Positions 52,780 to 62,233 of a DNA stretch of 64,000 bases are shown one piece after another. The notes beneath the pieces were generated by a model, which had not been told where the DNA came from, did not search any database, and saw only the letters and a list, made by a program, of their open reading frames with translations. Source of the DNA: Candidatus Binatia bacterium (GTDB lineage: Bacteria > Desulfobacterota > Binatia > UBA9968 > JAJDTQ01); NCBI GenBank assembly GCA_951813575.1, contig OX638375.1, forward strand, positions 3,301,042-3,365,041. Reading direction: 5' to 3'. Within the stretch, counting starts at the first letter, position 1. Every line of letters starts with the position of its first letter. The translations under genes and the position numbers were made by a program.

Positions 52780-53965
52780 TTATTTTTCCAATCGCTCGCG
52801 CAGCCGGGCGAGGGCGCGCCGGTAGCGCTTGCGCACGGCCGAGGGAGTCATGCCAAGACGGGCCGCTACTTCGTCCGAGGTCTCGCCGATAACGGCGATG
52901 GCGATGACGATGTCCGCGTCGTCGCCGATCCAGTCCCGCAGGCGCTCGCCGAGCCGTTCCGCGATCTCCCGCATGTGGGCGAGCACCGGCTCGGGCGTCG
53001 CGCGGGCGCCGACCCCGGCATAGATCGGCACCCGGGCTGTCGCCTCCGCGCGCTCGGGGACTTGAAAGACGGGGATGCCGAGCTGGCGCGCCTTGTCGAC
53101 CAGGTTGCCGGTGATGCCCGATCCGGGGAAAGCGATGACGCCCCTGGGCAACAGGTTCAGGAGCTCGTCGTTCCGCCTGAACGGCGCGGCCTTGCCGTGC
53201 GCGTTCCAGTCCGGGCGGCACACCACCTGGTCGACGCCCCGCGCCTCGGCCCAGCTCGCCGCGATCCTCTCGACGCCGGGGCTGCCGCCGTGCAGCAGGA
53301 CCATGTCTTCGTGCTTCGCCCGCGCCCGGTCGAGCGTGGTCCAGACGGCGGCAGCGTCCGCGACGTGCTTGCCGCCGGAGACGGCGACCAGGGTTCCCTC
53401 CGGCAGGTGCGCCCGGGTCTCGCGGTCCTTGCGGGCGCGGCGGAAGTCGCGGGCGCCAGACGTTGCCGGTCTCGACGCGGTACGCTTCCGCGGCAAAGTC
53501 GCGCATCGTCTCGAATGCGTCACGCCGGTCGCCGAGGTCCCTGGCGCGCTCGGTGAGGCGCTCCAGCTCGACGGCCTTCACTTCGGTGCCGTCCTGGGCG
53601 CGTTCGAGGTCGCGCATCTCAAGAACGATCTTGTCGGCCGTCCGGTCGATCCGGCCCGCCTGCGCGTGCAGCATGTTGACGAACCTCCACAGCAGGCTCT
53701 CGCGCTCGTCGGCGAGCTGGGTGCCGTCGGGGGCGACGTTCTCGATCAGCGTGTGGACGGTCTGCTCGAGGGCAGCGACGGCCTCGGCCTCATTCCAGAC
53801 GATGCGGTTGTCGGGCTCGTCGGGGCCGGGGGTGGCGCCGTAGAGGGCGGCGTGGTCGCAGATGGCGGCGGTGGGCGAGGCGTAGTGCCGGGGCTCGCGC
53901 TCGTCCCCGGACGACGTGTCGATGCCGGGGACGGTGTAGCCCGCTCTCGCGAAAGCGCGGCTCAT
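52780..53965 (-). pseudogene. DUF2493-family gene broken by a frameshifting deletion and joined to an HTH tail
   Basis: The N-terminal part in one frame (MSRAFARAGYTVPGIDT, YGATPGPDEPDNRIVW, EVKAVELERLTERARDLGDRRDAFETMRD, ending GNVWRPR) and the next part in another frame (ARDFRRARKDRETRAHLPEGTLVAVSGGK, DMVLLHGGSPGVERIAASWAEARGVDQ, KAAPFRRNDELLNLLPRGVIAFPGSGITGNL) are consecutive blocks of one DUF2493 protein. They meet at about 53460, with the usual linker of roughly 15 residues missing. After QLGIPVFQVPE comes a fragment YAGVGARATPEPVLAHM and then a sigma-70 region-4-like HTH (TSDEVAARLGMTPSAVRKRYRRALARLRERL). Several deletions seem to have joined three genes. Confidence 0.75.
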
Positions 53966-54049
53966 CGCCGTATCGGTGCTCTCGGGGCCGTCGCCGTCGC
54001 TCCCTGCCGACCGGGCGCCCGCCCCCCTTCGACAGGCTCGGAACAGGTT

Positions 54050-56428
54050 CTAGAACGCCACCCTGAGTTCGGCGGTGACGCCGTGGCCGGCGCCGCCGCC
54101 GCCGTACTGGCCCGTGTAGGCCGCACCGACCGTGGCCGTGTCCGCCAGGCTGGCCTCGATGCCGAGCTCGATATCCAGCGCGTCCTGCGCCACCGGCGCG
54201 CCCGCGACCGCGAAGCGCGCGCCGCCCGCCATCGAATGGGCCGACGACGGCGCGGTATCGCCGGAGGCGTGCCGCCAGCCCGCCATGCCGCGCAGACGCA
54301 CCGCGTCGTCCAGCGGCATCGAAGCGCGCAGGCCGAGCGTCGCGAAGGTCATGGCGTCGGTATCGGACGAGGCCGTCAGGGCCGCGCCGCCGCCGCTCTC
54401 GCGGAAGCCCTCGGTATCGAGACCGGTATGGGACACGCCGGCGAACGGCTCCAGGGTCAGGCCGCCGGCCTGTATCCGGTGGCCGGCCTCGGCAAACACC
54501 TGCCAGCTCCGGGCGTCGTAGCCGGCCGAAAGCCGTTGGGATACGTCGCCGATGCGGACCGACCGGCGCACGTCCACAGTATGGCCGGTATAGAGGGCGC
54601 CGGCGCCGAAGCGCAACGCGCCGGACTCGAGGCCGCCGTACAGGCCGACCGACCAGCTGTCGACCGAGCCGGAGGACCGGCGCGCGCGCTGGCGCAGCTC
54701 GGTCCGGCCGTAGCCGCCGAGCGCGCCGAGGCGCCAGCCCCCGTCCAGCGCGCGGTCGACGCCGAAGACCGCGCCGCGCCGGTCCGCCGTCATCCGCGCC
54801 GCGCCCGACGCGGCATCGGTCTCGCTCCGCCCGCCATGGCCTTCGATCCAGAAGCCGTCGCGGGCGCCGGGAGCGCCGAAGCGCGCCAGGCGGCGGTTGA
54901 CCGCCGCGGCCGTCGCCCGGCCGCCGTCAATCAGCGCGCCCTTGAGCGACGCATGCAGCTCGCCCGAAAGACCGTCGTAGGCGGACCGGACCTCCTCCCG
55001 CGCGGTCGCGGCCATGACATTCGTCACGATCGCGTTGTCGGCCGGCAGGCTGTCGAGGGCGCCGGCCACCGCCCGCTGGTTCGCCGTCGCGGCAAAGCTG
55101 CGGAAGGTGGCGCTATTCCTTGTGGAGGACAGCGTCACGGTGTCGTTGGTGTTGTCGTTGTTGCTGTCGCTGTAACCCAGACTAAGGTCGTAGAACACCG
55201 AGCCGACGATTTCGTCGAATTCGTCTTCGGTGTTTGAAAAGTTCCCGGATTCCAGGATCGTATAGTCGCCCTCGTGAAGGCCCACGACCCGCACCGTCCC
55301 GCCAAGCCCGGCCGTGCCGGTGACGGTGAGCTTGTCGCTGATGTTGTTCGGGCCGATCGTGACGGTAAAGCTGCTGCCTTGCTCGCCCACGAAATTGCCT
55401 GTCAGTTCGGTCGTCTGCACGGCGTCGGCGCCGCCCGGCGACAGCTCGCCCCAATTGGTGAAGGTATTGCCGCTGCCGAGATCCACCGCGGCGCCGGAGT
55501 TGAAGGTTGCGCCCGCATGGTTGTTGAAGGCGTTGCTCCCGCCGCCCAGATCGATGGTTCCGCCGTGCGTCAGCGCGCCGTCCGTAAACGTGCCGCTGGT
55601 CAATATGCCGTAATTGTCGATCGTCTCGGCGCCGCCGCCGCCCAGGACATCGGACGTGTCGCCGGAGATCCGTACCGTGGCACCCCTGCCGATCGTCAGA
55701 CTGTTGGTTACACCGTCGTCGAATTCGATGCCTGCGTACTGCTCGCTGACGATCGTCCCGCCACGCAGCGTGATGCGGATGTTGCCGTTCGCGGGCTTTG
55801 CATAAAGTCCTCGGCTGGTGCTGCCCTTGGTGGTGATATCGCCCGCCATTTCGATCGTAATGGTGCCAGGGGCGGTTACACGGATCCCGTCGCTGCCGGT
55901 TCCCCCGGTGGTGATATCGCCGGTTACCGTAGCCTTCACATCGCCGTTTTGTTGGGTTAAAAGTATCCCGTAGGCAAAATCGCCGTTTGTGGTGATTTTG
56001 TCTGCCAACACCGTAATATCGAGATTGCCTTGCATGATCGAATAAATTCCTTCGCCGCCGCCCCGGGTTGTGATGTCGAAGCCGCCGGTATCGATGACGA
56101 TTTCGAGGACGTCGGTGGAGCTGCCGAAAACAAACTTGAGTCCGTCCTTACCTGAACGCGGCGCGATGTCGCCGGTCAGGCCATGGACATTGATCCTGGT
56201 GTAAGTGTCGGTGCCTGCATTGACTTCCTCACCGCGCGAAAGGTCGCCGGTGCAGGTCATCGTCTTGCCCTCGGGGGTGCACTCTGCCCGCGCGGCGGGC
56301 CCGCCGGCGAAGAGCAGCGCCGCCGCGGCGGCCAGCGGCAGGAGCGCCCGCCGGAACCGGCGGAAATGTAAACCGGCGGCGCCGGCGCTGCGATTTTCGC
56401 AGCCGGCCGCACAACGGTCGTTCTGCAT
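54050..56428 (-). CDS. Autotransporter, copy 1 (mosaic passenger)
   Basis: 792 residues from ATG 56428 (AAAGGA upstream). A long signal peptide ends in GGPAARA near residue 48. The passenger consists of beta-helix-like repeats (for example GDITTGGTGSDGIRVTAPGT and GDITTKGSTSRGLYAKPANG). The C-terminal 268 residues, from GFWIEGHGG, form the autotransporter barrel, ending ELRVAF with terminal Phe. The first part of the passenger matches copy 3 and the later part, from about ETIDNYGILTSG onward, matches copy 2. No protease motif is seen; surface adhesin or display is likely. Confidence 0.92.
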   Translation of the reverse strand: MQNDRCAAGCENRSAGAAGLHFRRFRRALLPLAAAAALLFAGGPAARAECTPEGKTMTCTGDLSRGEEVNAGTDTYTRINVHGLTGDIAPRSGKDGLKFVFGSSTDVLEIVIDTGGFDITTRGGGEGIYSIMQGNLDITVLADKITTNGDFAYGILLTQQNGDVKATVTGDITTGGTGSDGIRVTAPGTITIEMAGDITTKGSTSRGLYAKPANGNIRITLRGGTIVSEQYAGIEFDDGVTNSLTIGRGATVRISGDTSDVLGGGGAETIDNYGILTSGTFTDGALTHGGTIDLGGGSNAFNNHAGATFNSGAAVDLGSGNTFTNWGELSPGGADAVQTTELTGNFVGEQGSSFTVTIGPNNISDKLTVTGTAGLGGTVRVVGLHEGDYTILESGNFSNTEDEFDEIVGSVFYDLSLGYSDSNNDNTNDTVTLSSTRNSATFRSFAATANQRAVAGALDSLPADNAIVTNVMAATAREEVRSAYDGLSGELHASLKGALIDGGRATAAAVNRRLARFGAPGARDGFWIEGHGGRSETDAASGAARMTADRRGAVFGVDRALDGGWRLGALGGYGRTELRQRARRSSGSVDSWSVGLYGGLESGALRFGAGALYTGHTVDVRRSVRIGDVSQRLSAGYDARSWQVFAEAGHRIQAGGLTLEPFAGVSHTGLDTEGFRESGGGAALTASSDTDAMTFATLGLRASMPLDDAVRLRGMAGWRHASGDTAPSSAHSMAGGARFAVAGAPVAQDALDIELGIEASLADTATVGAAYTGQYGGGGAGHGVTAELRVAF

Positions 56429-56518
56429 GTAACGATCCTTTCCCGGAAGAGTCGCGTCCGCTGAAATCGCCGCCCTGCCGGGCTTTGGTCGGACGCGAGG
56501 CAATTTGAATACAGATTG

Positions 56519-56547
56519 AGTATAGATACATATATTTTTAATAACAA
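56519..56547 (-). promoter_or_regulatory. Sigma-70-like promoter of autotransporter copy 1
   Basis: On the minus strand TTGTTA (56547-56542) and TATACT (56524-56519) are exactly 17 bases apart in a strikingly AT-rich patch. Start of transcription near 56511 would leave an 80-base leader before ATG 56428. The same arrangement is found before copies 2 and 3. Confidence 0.7.
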
Positions 56548-56679
56548 GGTATAAATTACGCGAACCGGATAAAATTATACGAACAGGCATCGGGCTTCGA
56601 ACCGGTCCGGTCCGGACGCACGCGCCGGCGGCGCCTGCCGACCGGGCGCCCGCCCCCCTCGGCAGGCTCGGGACAGGTT

Positions 56680-59079
56680 CTAGAACGCCACCCTGAGTTC
56701 GGCGGTGACGCCGTGGCCGGCGCCGCCGCCGTACCGGCCCGTGTAGGCCGCGCCGAACGTGGCCGTGTCCGCCAGGCTGGCCTCGATGCCGAGCTCGATA
56801 TCCAGCGCGTCCTGCGCCACCGGCGCGCCCGCGACCGCGAAGGGCGCGCCGCCCGCCATCGAATGGGCCGACGACGGCGCGGTATCGCCGGAGGCGTGCC
56901 GCCAGCCCGCCATGCCGCGCAGACGCACCGCGTCGTCCAGCGGCATCGAAGCGCGCAGGCCGAGCGTCGCGAAGGTCATGGCGTCGGTATCGGACGAGGC
57001 CGTCAGGGCCGCGCCGCCGCCGCTCTCGCGGAAGCCCTCGGTATCGAGACCGGTATGGGACACGCCGGCGAACGGCTCCAGGGTCAGGCCGCCGGCCTGT
57101 ATCCGGTGGCCGGCCTCGGCAAAGACCTGCCAGCTCCGGGCGTCGTAGCCGGCCGAAAGCCGTTGGGATACGTCGCCGATGCGGACCGACCGGCGCACGT
57201 CCACGGCATGGCCGGTATAGAGGGCGCCGGCGCCGAAGCGCAACGCGCCGGACTCGAGGCCGCCGTACAGACCGACCGACCGGCTGTCGACCGAGCCGGA
57301 GGACCGGCGCGCGCGCTGGCGCAGCTCGGTCCGGCCGTAGCCGCCGAGCGCGCCGAGGCGCCAGCCCCCGTCCAGCGCGCGGTCGACGCCGAAGACCGCG
57401 CCGCGCCGGTCCGCCGTCATCCGCGCCGCGCCCGACGCGGCATCGGTCTCGCTCCGCCCGCCATGGCCTTCGATCCAGAAGCCGTCGCGGGCGCCGGGAG
57501 CGCCGAAGCGCGCCAGGCGGCGGTTGACCGCCGCGGCCGTCGCCCGGCCGGCGTCCATCAGCGCCCCCTTGAGCGATGCATGCACCTCGCCCGAAAGACC
57601 GTCGTAGGCGGACCGGACCTCCTCCCGCGCGGTCGCGGCCATGAGATTCGTCACCATTGCGTTGTCGGCCGGCAGGCTGTCGAGGGCGCCGGCCACCGCC
57701 CGCTGGTTCGCCGTCGCGGCAAAGCTGCGGAAGGTGGCGCTATTCCTTGTGGAGGACAGCGTCACGGTGTCGTTGGTGTTGTCGCTGTTGCTGTCGCTGT
57801 AACCCAGACTAAGGTCGTAGAACACCGAGCCGACGATTTCGTCGAATTCGTCTTCGGTGTTTGAAAAGTTCCCGGATTCCAGGATCGTATAGTCGCCCTC
57901 GTGAAGGCCCACGACCCGCACCGTCCCGCCAAGCCCGGCCGTGCCGGTGACGGTGAGCTTGTCGCTGATGTTGTTCGGGCCGATCGTGACGGTAAAGCTG
58001 CTGCCTTGCTCGCCCACGAAATTGCCTGTCAGTTCGGTCGTCTGCACGGCGTCAGCGCCGCCCGGCGACAGCTCGCCCCAATTGGTGAAGGTATTGCCGC
58101 TGCCGAGATCCACCGCGGCGCCGGAGTTGAAGGTTGCGCCCGCATGGTTGTTGAAGGCGTTGCTCCCGCCGCCCAGATCGATGGTTCCGCCGTGCGTCAG
58201 CGCGCCGTCCGTAAACGTGCCGCTGGTCAATATGCCGTAATTGTCGATCGTCTCGGCGCCGCCGCCGCCCAGGACATCGTAATCGCTGCCGGAGATCCGT
58301 ACCGTGGCGCCCCTGTCGATCGTCAGACTGTTGGGTGAACCTTGGTTGAATTCGATGCCTACGTACCGCTTGCTGACGATCGTCCCGCCACGCAGCGTGA
58401 TGCGGATGTTGCCGTTCTCGGGTTTTGCATAAATTCCTATGGCGCCGTTGCCCGAGGTGTAGATATCGCCCGCCATTTCGATCGTAATGGTGTCAGGGGC
58501 GGTTACACGGATCCCGTCGCTGCCGGTTCCCCCAGTGGTGATATCGCCGGTTACCGTAGCCTTCACATCGCCGGTGTTTTGGGTTTCTATAAGCATCCCG
58601 TAGGCATAACTGCCGTTTGTGTCGATTTCGTTTACTAACACCGTAATATCGAAATTTTTGAAGGGCTGAGCATAAATTCCTATGCCGCCGCCCTTGGTGA
58701 CGATGTCGAAGCCGCCGGTATCGATGACGACGGTGATGACGTCGGGGGGGTTGCCGTAAAATTGGAGTCCGTCCCCTGAACCCGGCGCGATGTCGCCGGT
58801 CAGGCCATGGATATTGATCCCGGTGTAAGTGCCGGTGCCTCCAGAGACGGACACGCCGCCCGAAAGGTCGCCGGTGCAGGTCACCGTCTTGCCGTCGGCG
58901 GTGCACTGGTCCGACGGCGAAATCGACTGCGCCCGCGCGGCGGGCCCGCCGGCGAAGAGCAGCGCCGCCGCGGCGGCCAGCGGCAGGAGCGCCCGCCGGA
59001 ACCGGCGGAAACGTGAACCGCCGGCGCTGCGATTTTCGCAGCCGGCCGCACCGCCGGCCGCGCAACGGTCGTTCTGCAT
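56680..59079 (-). CDS. Autotransporter, copy 2
   Basis: 799 residues from ATG 59079. Signal peptide as in copy 1 with an added GGAAG and a mature start QSISPSDQCTADG. The first passenger half differs most among the copies (GGIGIYAQPFKNFDITVLVNEIDTNGSYAYGML; GDIYTSGNGAIGIYAKPENG), while the segment ETIDNYGILTSGTFTDGALTHGG to SNTEDEFDEIVG is the same as copy 1. The barrel is nearly identical to copy 3 (YTGRYGGGAGHG). Own promoter at 59170-59198. Same predicted role as copy 1. Confidence 0.92.
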   Translation of the reverse strand: MQNDRCAAGGAAGCENRSAGGSRFRRFRRALLPLAAAAALLFAGGPAARAQSISPSDQCTADGKTVTCTGDLSGGVSVSGGTGTYTGINIHGLTGDIAPGSGDGLQFYGNPPDVITVVIDTGGFDIVTKGGGIGIYAQPFKNFDITVLVNEIDTNGSYAYGMLIETQNTGDVKATVTGDITTGGTGSDGIRVTAPDTITIEMAGDIYTSGNGAIGIYAKPENGNIRITLRGGTIVSKRYVGIEFNQGSPNSLTIDRGATVRISGSDYDVLGGGGAETIDNYGILTSGTFTDGALTHGGTIDLGGGSNAFNNHAGATFNSGAAVDLGSGNTFTNWGELSPGGADAVQTTELTGNFVGEQGSSFTVTIGPNNISDKLTVTGTAGLGGTVRVVGLHEGDYTILESGNFSNTEDEFDEIVGSVFYDLSLGYSDSNSDNTNDTVTLSSTRNSATFRSFAATANQRAVAGALDSLPADNAMVTNLMAATAREEVRSAYDGLSGEVHASLKGALMDAGRATAAAVNRRLARFGAPGARDGFWIEGHGGRSETDAASGAARMTADRRGAVFGVDRALDGGWRLGALGGYGRTELRQRARRSSGSVDSRSVGLYGGLESGALRFGAGALYTGHAVDVRRSVRIGDVSQRLSAGYDARSWQVFAEAGHRIQAGGLTLEPFAGVSHTGLDTEGFRESGGGAALTASSDTDAMTFATLGLRASMPLDDAVRLRGMAGWRHASGDTAPSSAHSMAGGAPFAVAGAPVAQDALDIELGIEASLADTATFGAAYTGRYGGGAGHGVTAELRVAF

Positions 59080-59169
59080 GTAACGATCCTTTCCCGGAAG
59101 AGTCGCGTCCGCTGAAATCGCCGCCCTGCCGGGCTTTGGTCGGACGCGAGGCAATTTGAATACAGATTG

Positions 59170-59198
59170 AGTATAGATACATATATTTTGAATAACAA
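59170..59198 (-). promoter_or_regulatory. Sigma-70-like promoter of autotransporter copy 2
   Basis: Minus-strand TTGTTA (59198-59193), 17-base spacer, TATACT (59175-59170). The spacer differs from copy 1 by one base. The leader to ATG 59079 is about 80 bases. Confidence 0.7.
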
Positions 59199-59329
59199 GG
59201 TATAAATTACCGAATCAGATAAAATTATACGAACAGGCATCGGGCTTCGAACCGGTCCGGTCCGGACGCACGCGCCGGCGGCGCCTGCCGACCGGGCGCC
59301 CGCCCCCCTCGGCAGGCTCGGGACAGGTT

Positions 59330-61708
59330 CTAGAACGCCACCCTGAGTTCGGCGGTGACGCCGTGGCCGGCGCCGCCGCCGTACCGGCCCGTGTAGGCCG
59401 CACCGAACGTGGCCGTGTCCGCCAGGCTGGCCTCGATGCCGAGCTCGATATCCAGCGCGTCCTGCGCCACCGGCGCGCCCGCGACCGCGAAGCGCGCGCC
59501 GCCCGCCATCGAATGGGCCGACGACGGCGCGGTATCGCCGGAGGCGTGCCGCCAGCCCGCCATGCCGCGCAGACGCACCCCGTCGTCCAGCGGCATCGAA
59601 GTGCGCAGGCCGAGCGTCGCGAAGGTCATGGCGTCGGTATCGGACGAGGCCGTCAGGGCCGCGCCGCCGCCGCTCTCGCGGAAGCCCTCGGTATCGAGAC
59701 CGGTATGGGACACGCCGGCGAACGGCTCCAGGGTCAGGCCGCCGGCCTGTATCCGGTGGCCGGCCTCGGCAAACACCTGCCAGCTCCGGGCGTCGTAGCC
59801 GGCCGAAAGCCGTTGGGATACGTCGCCGATGCGGACCGACCGGCGCACGTCCACGGCATGGCCGGTATAGAGGGCGCCGGCGCCGAAGCGCAACGCGCCG
59901 GACTCGAGGCCGCCGTACAGACCGACCGACCGGCTGTCGACCGAGCCGGAGGACCGGCGCGCGCGCTGGCGCAGCTCGGTCCGGCCGTAGCCGCCGAGCG
60001 CGCCGAGGCGCCAGCCCCCGTCCAGCGCGCGGTCGACGCCGAAGACCGCGCCGCGCCGGTCCGCCGTCATCCGCGCCGCGCCCGACGCGGCATCGGTCTC
60101 GCTCCGCCCGCCATGGCCTTCGATCCAGAAGCCGTCGCGGGCGCCGGGAGCGCCGAAGCGCGCCAGGCGGCGGTTGACCGCCGCGGCCGTCGCCCGGCCG
60201 GCGTCCATCAGCGTCCCCTTGAGCGATGCATGCACCTCGCCCGAAAGACCGTCGTAGGCGGCCCGGACCTCCTCCCGCTCGGTCGCGGCCATGAGATTCG
60301 TCACCATTGCGTTGTCGGCCGGCAGGCTGTCGAGGGCGCCGGCCACCGCCCGCTGGTTCGCCGTCGCGGCAAAGCTGCGGAAGGTGGCGCTATTCCTTGT
60401 GGAGGACAGCGTCACGGTGTCGTTGGTGTTGTCGCTGTTGCTGTCGCTGTAACCCAGACTGCGGTCGTAGAACAACGAGCCGACGATTTCGTCGAATTCG
60501 TCTTCGGTGTCTGAAATGCTCCCGGCTACCAGGATCGTATAGGTGCCCTCGTGAAGGCCCACGACCCGCACCGTGCCGCCAAGGAAGGCAACGCCCTCGA
60601 CTTGGAGCAGGTCGGCGGTCAAGTTCGGGCCGATCGTGACGGTAAAGGTGCCGTATTCCCTGACGCCCTGATCGTCGGATATGAAGTTCCGGAAATCGTC
60701 GGTGAGCGCCGTCCTCAGCACCGCGTCCGCGCCGCCCGGCGACAGGTCGCCCGCATTGGACAAGATATTGCCGCTGCCGAGATCCACCGCGCCGGAATTG
60801 AAGGTTGCGCCCGCATGGTTGTTGAAGGCGTTGCTCCCGCCGCCCAGATGGATGTTGCCCAGAGCCGTCAATATGCCGAAATTGTCGATCGTCTCGTTGC
60901 CGGCGCCGCCCAGGATATCGGACGTGCCGCCGGAGATCCGTACCGTGGCGCCCCTGCCGATCGTCAGACTGTTGGTTACACCGTCGTCGAATTCGATGCC
61001 TGCGTACTGCTCGCTGACGATCGTCCCGCCACGCAGCGTGATGCGGATGTTGCCGTTCGCGGGTTTTGCATAAAGTCCTCGGCTGTCGCTGCCCTTGGTG
61101 GTGATATCGCCCGCCATTTCGATCGTAATGGTGCCAGGGGCGGTTACACGGATCCCGTCGCTGCCACTTCCCCAGGTGGTGATATCGCCGGTTACCGTAG
61201 CCTTCACATCGCCGTTTTGTTGGGTTTCTAAAAGTATCCCGTAGGCAAAATCGCCGTTTGTGGTGATTTTGTCTGCCAACACCGTAATATCGAGATTGCC
61301 TTGCATGTTCGCATAAATTCCTTCGCCGCCGCCCCGGGTTGTGATGTCGAAGCCGCCGGCATCGATGACGATTTCGAGGACGTCGGTGGGGGTGCCGGAA
61401 AATTTGAGTCCGTCCTTACCTGAACCCGGCGTGATGTTGCGGGTCAGGCCATGGATATTGATCGTGGTGTACGTGCCTTGGCCTGCACGGACATCCTCAC
61501 CGCCCGAAAGGTCGCCGGTGCAGGTCACCGTCTTGCCCTCGGCGGTGCACTCTGCCCGCGCGGCGGGCCCGCCGGGGAAGAGCAGCGCCGCCGCGGCGGC
61601 CAGCGGCAGGAGCGCCCGCCGGAACCGGCGGAAATGTAAACCGGCGGCGCCGGCGCTGCGATTTTCGCAGCCGGCCGCACCGCCGGCCGCGCAACGGTCG
61701 TTCTGCAT
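59330..61708 (-). CDS. Autotransporter, copy 3
   Basis: 792 residues from ATG 61708. Signal peptide has FPGGPAARA. The passenger first half shares ITTRGGGEGIYANMQGNLDITVLADKITTNGDFAYGILL with copy 1. The second half is unique: GILTALGNIHLGGG, GNILSNAGDLSPGGADAVLRTALTDDFRNFISDDQGVREYG and PNLTADLLQVEGVAFLGG. The barrel matches copy 2 with a few changes. Own promoter at 61799-61827. It is separated from copy 4 by an IS3 element. Confidence 0.92.
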   Translation of the reverse strand: MQNDRCAAGGAAGCENRSAGAAGLHFRRFRRALLPLAAAAALLFPGGPAARAECTAEGKTVTCTGDLSGGEDVRAGQGTYTTINIHGLTRNITPGSGKDGLKFSGTPTDVLEIVIDAGGFDITTRGGGEGIYANMQGNLDITVLADKITTNGDFAYGILLETQQNGDVKATVTGDITTWGSGSDGIRVTAPGTITIEMAGDITTKGSDSRGLYAKPANGNIRITLRGGTIVSEQYAGIEFDDGVTNSLTIGRGATVRISGGTSDILGGAGNETIDNFGILTALGNIHLGGGSNAFNNHAGATFNSGAVDLGSGNILSNAGDLSPGGADAVLRTALTDDFRNFISDDQGVREYGTFTVTIGPNLTADLLQVEGVAFLGGTVRVVGLHEGTYTILVAGSISDTEDEFDEIVGSLFYDRSLGYSDSNSDNTNDTVTLSSTRNSATFRSFAATANQRAVAGALDSLPADNAMVTNLMAATEREEVRAAYDGLSGEVHASLKGTLMDAGRATAAAVNRRLARFGAPGARDGFWIEGHGGRSETDAASGAARMTADRRGAVFGVDRALDGGWRLGALGGYGRTELRQRARRSSGSVDSRSVGLYGGLESGALRFGAGALYTGHAVDVRRSVRIGDVSQRLSAGYDARSWQVFAEAGHRIQAGGLTLEPFAGVSHTGLDTEGFRESGGGAALTASSDTDAMTFATLGLRTSMPLDDGVRLRGMAGWRHASGDTAPSSAHSMAGGARFAVAGAPVAQDALDIELGIEASLADTATFGAAYTGRYGGGAGHGVTAELRVAF

Positions 61709-61798
61709 GTAACGATCCTTTCCCGGAAGAGTCGCGTCCGCTGAAATCGCCGCCCTGCCGGGCTTTGGTCGGACGCAAGACAATTTGAATACAGATTG

Positions 61799-61827
61799 AG
61801 TATAGATACATAACTTTTTAATAACAA
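61799..61827 (-). promoter_or_regulatory. Sigma-70-like promoter of autotransporter copy 3
   Basis: Minus-strand TTGTTA (61827-61822), 17-base spacer, TATACT (61804-61799). The IS3 element begins 56 bases upstream of the -35, so the promoter itself is intact. Confidence 0.7.
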
Positions 61828-61951
61828 GGGATAAATTACGCGAACCGGATAAAATTACACGAACAGGCATCGGGCTTCGAACTGAGGTGGTCCCGGAAAA
61901 ACGGACAGGTTGCTAAGGTGTATTCCACCGACTGAAGGAGGAGGGATACGC

Positions 61952-62233
61952 ATGAGCACACGACGAAGGTTCAGCGGAGACTTCAAGGCGAAGGTGGCGC
62001 TGGAGGCGCTGCGTGGGGACAAGACGGTCCAGGAGATCGCGGCCCGGCACAAGGTCCATCCGAACCAGGTGAGCACCTGGAAGCAGCGAGCGGTGGAGGG
62101 GATGAAGGAGTTGCTCTCCAAGGGTGCGGAGCGGGCACGTGGGGACCACGAGGGGGAGGTTCGGGACCTGCACGCGAAGATCGGGGAGTTGACGGTGGAG
62201 CGGGATTTTTTGGCCAAAGGGCTCAAGTGGTGA
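61952..62233 (+). CDS. IS3-family OrfA
   Basis: 93 residues from ATG 61952 (GAAGGAGGAGGG upstream). RRFSGDFKAKVALEALRGDKTVQEIAARHKVHPNQVSTWKQRAVEGM is the Tnp_1 helix-turn-helix; a coiled segment EVRDLHAKIGELTVERDFLAKGL follows. It ends in TGA overlapping the orfB start. Confidence 0.93.
   Translation: MSTRRRFSGDFKAKVALEALRGDKTVQEIAARHKVHPNQVSTWKQRAVEGMKELLSKGAERARGDHEGEVRDLHAKIGELTVERDFLAKGLKW
62206..62212 (+). other. Programmed -1 frameshift slippery heptamer (T TTT TTG)
   Basis: Within orfA codons GAT TTT TTG, 20 bases before its stop. OrfB is in the -1 frame and open from here, so slippage gives the OrfAB fusion. Confidence 0.7.

Noticed and set aside
49841-53965. Integration of the recombinase element into tRNA-Ser
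   Set aside because: No duplicated tRNA 3' end was seen downstream, and large serine recombinases seldom use tRNA sites; adjacency alone is not evidence.
53075-55237. 720-residue plus-strand open frame opposite autotransporter copy 1
   Set aside because: It is the complementary frame of the barrel; the same shadow recurs opposite copies 2 and 3 and has no ribosome-binding site or family match.
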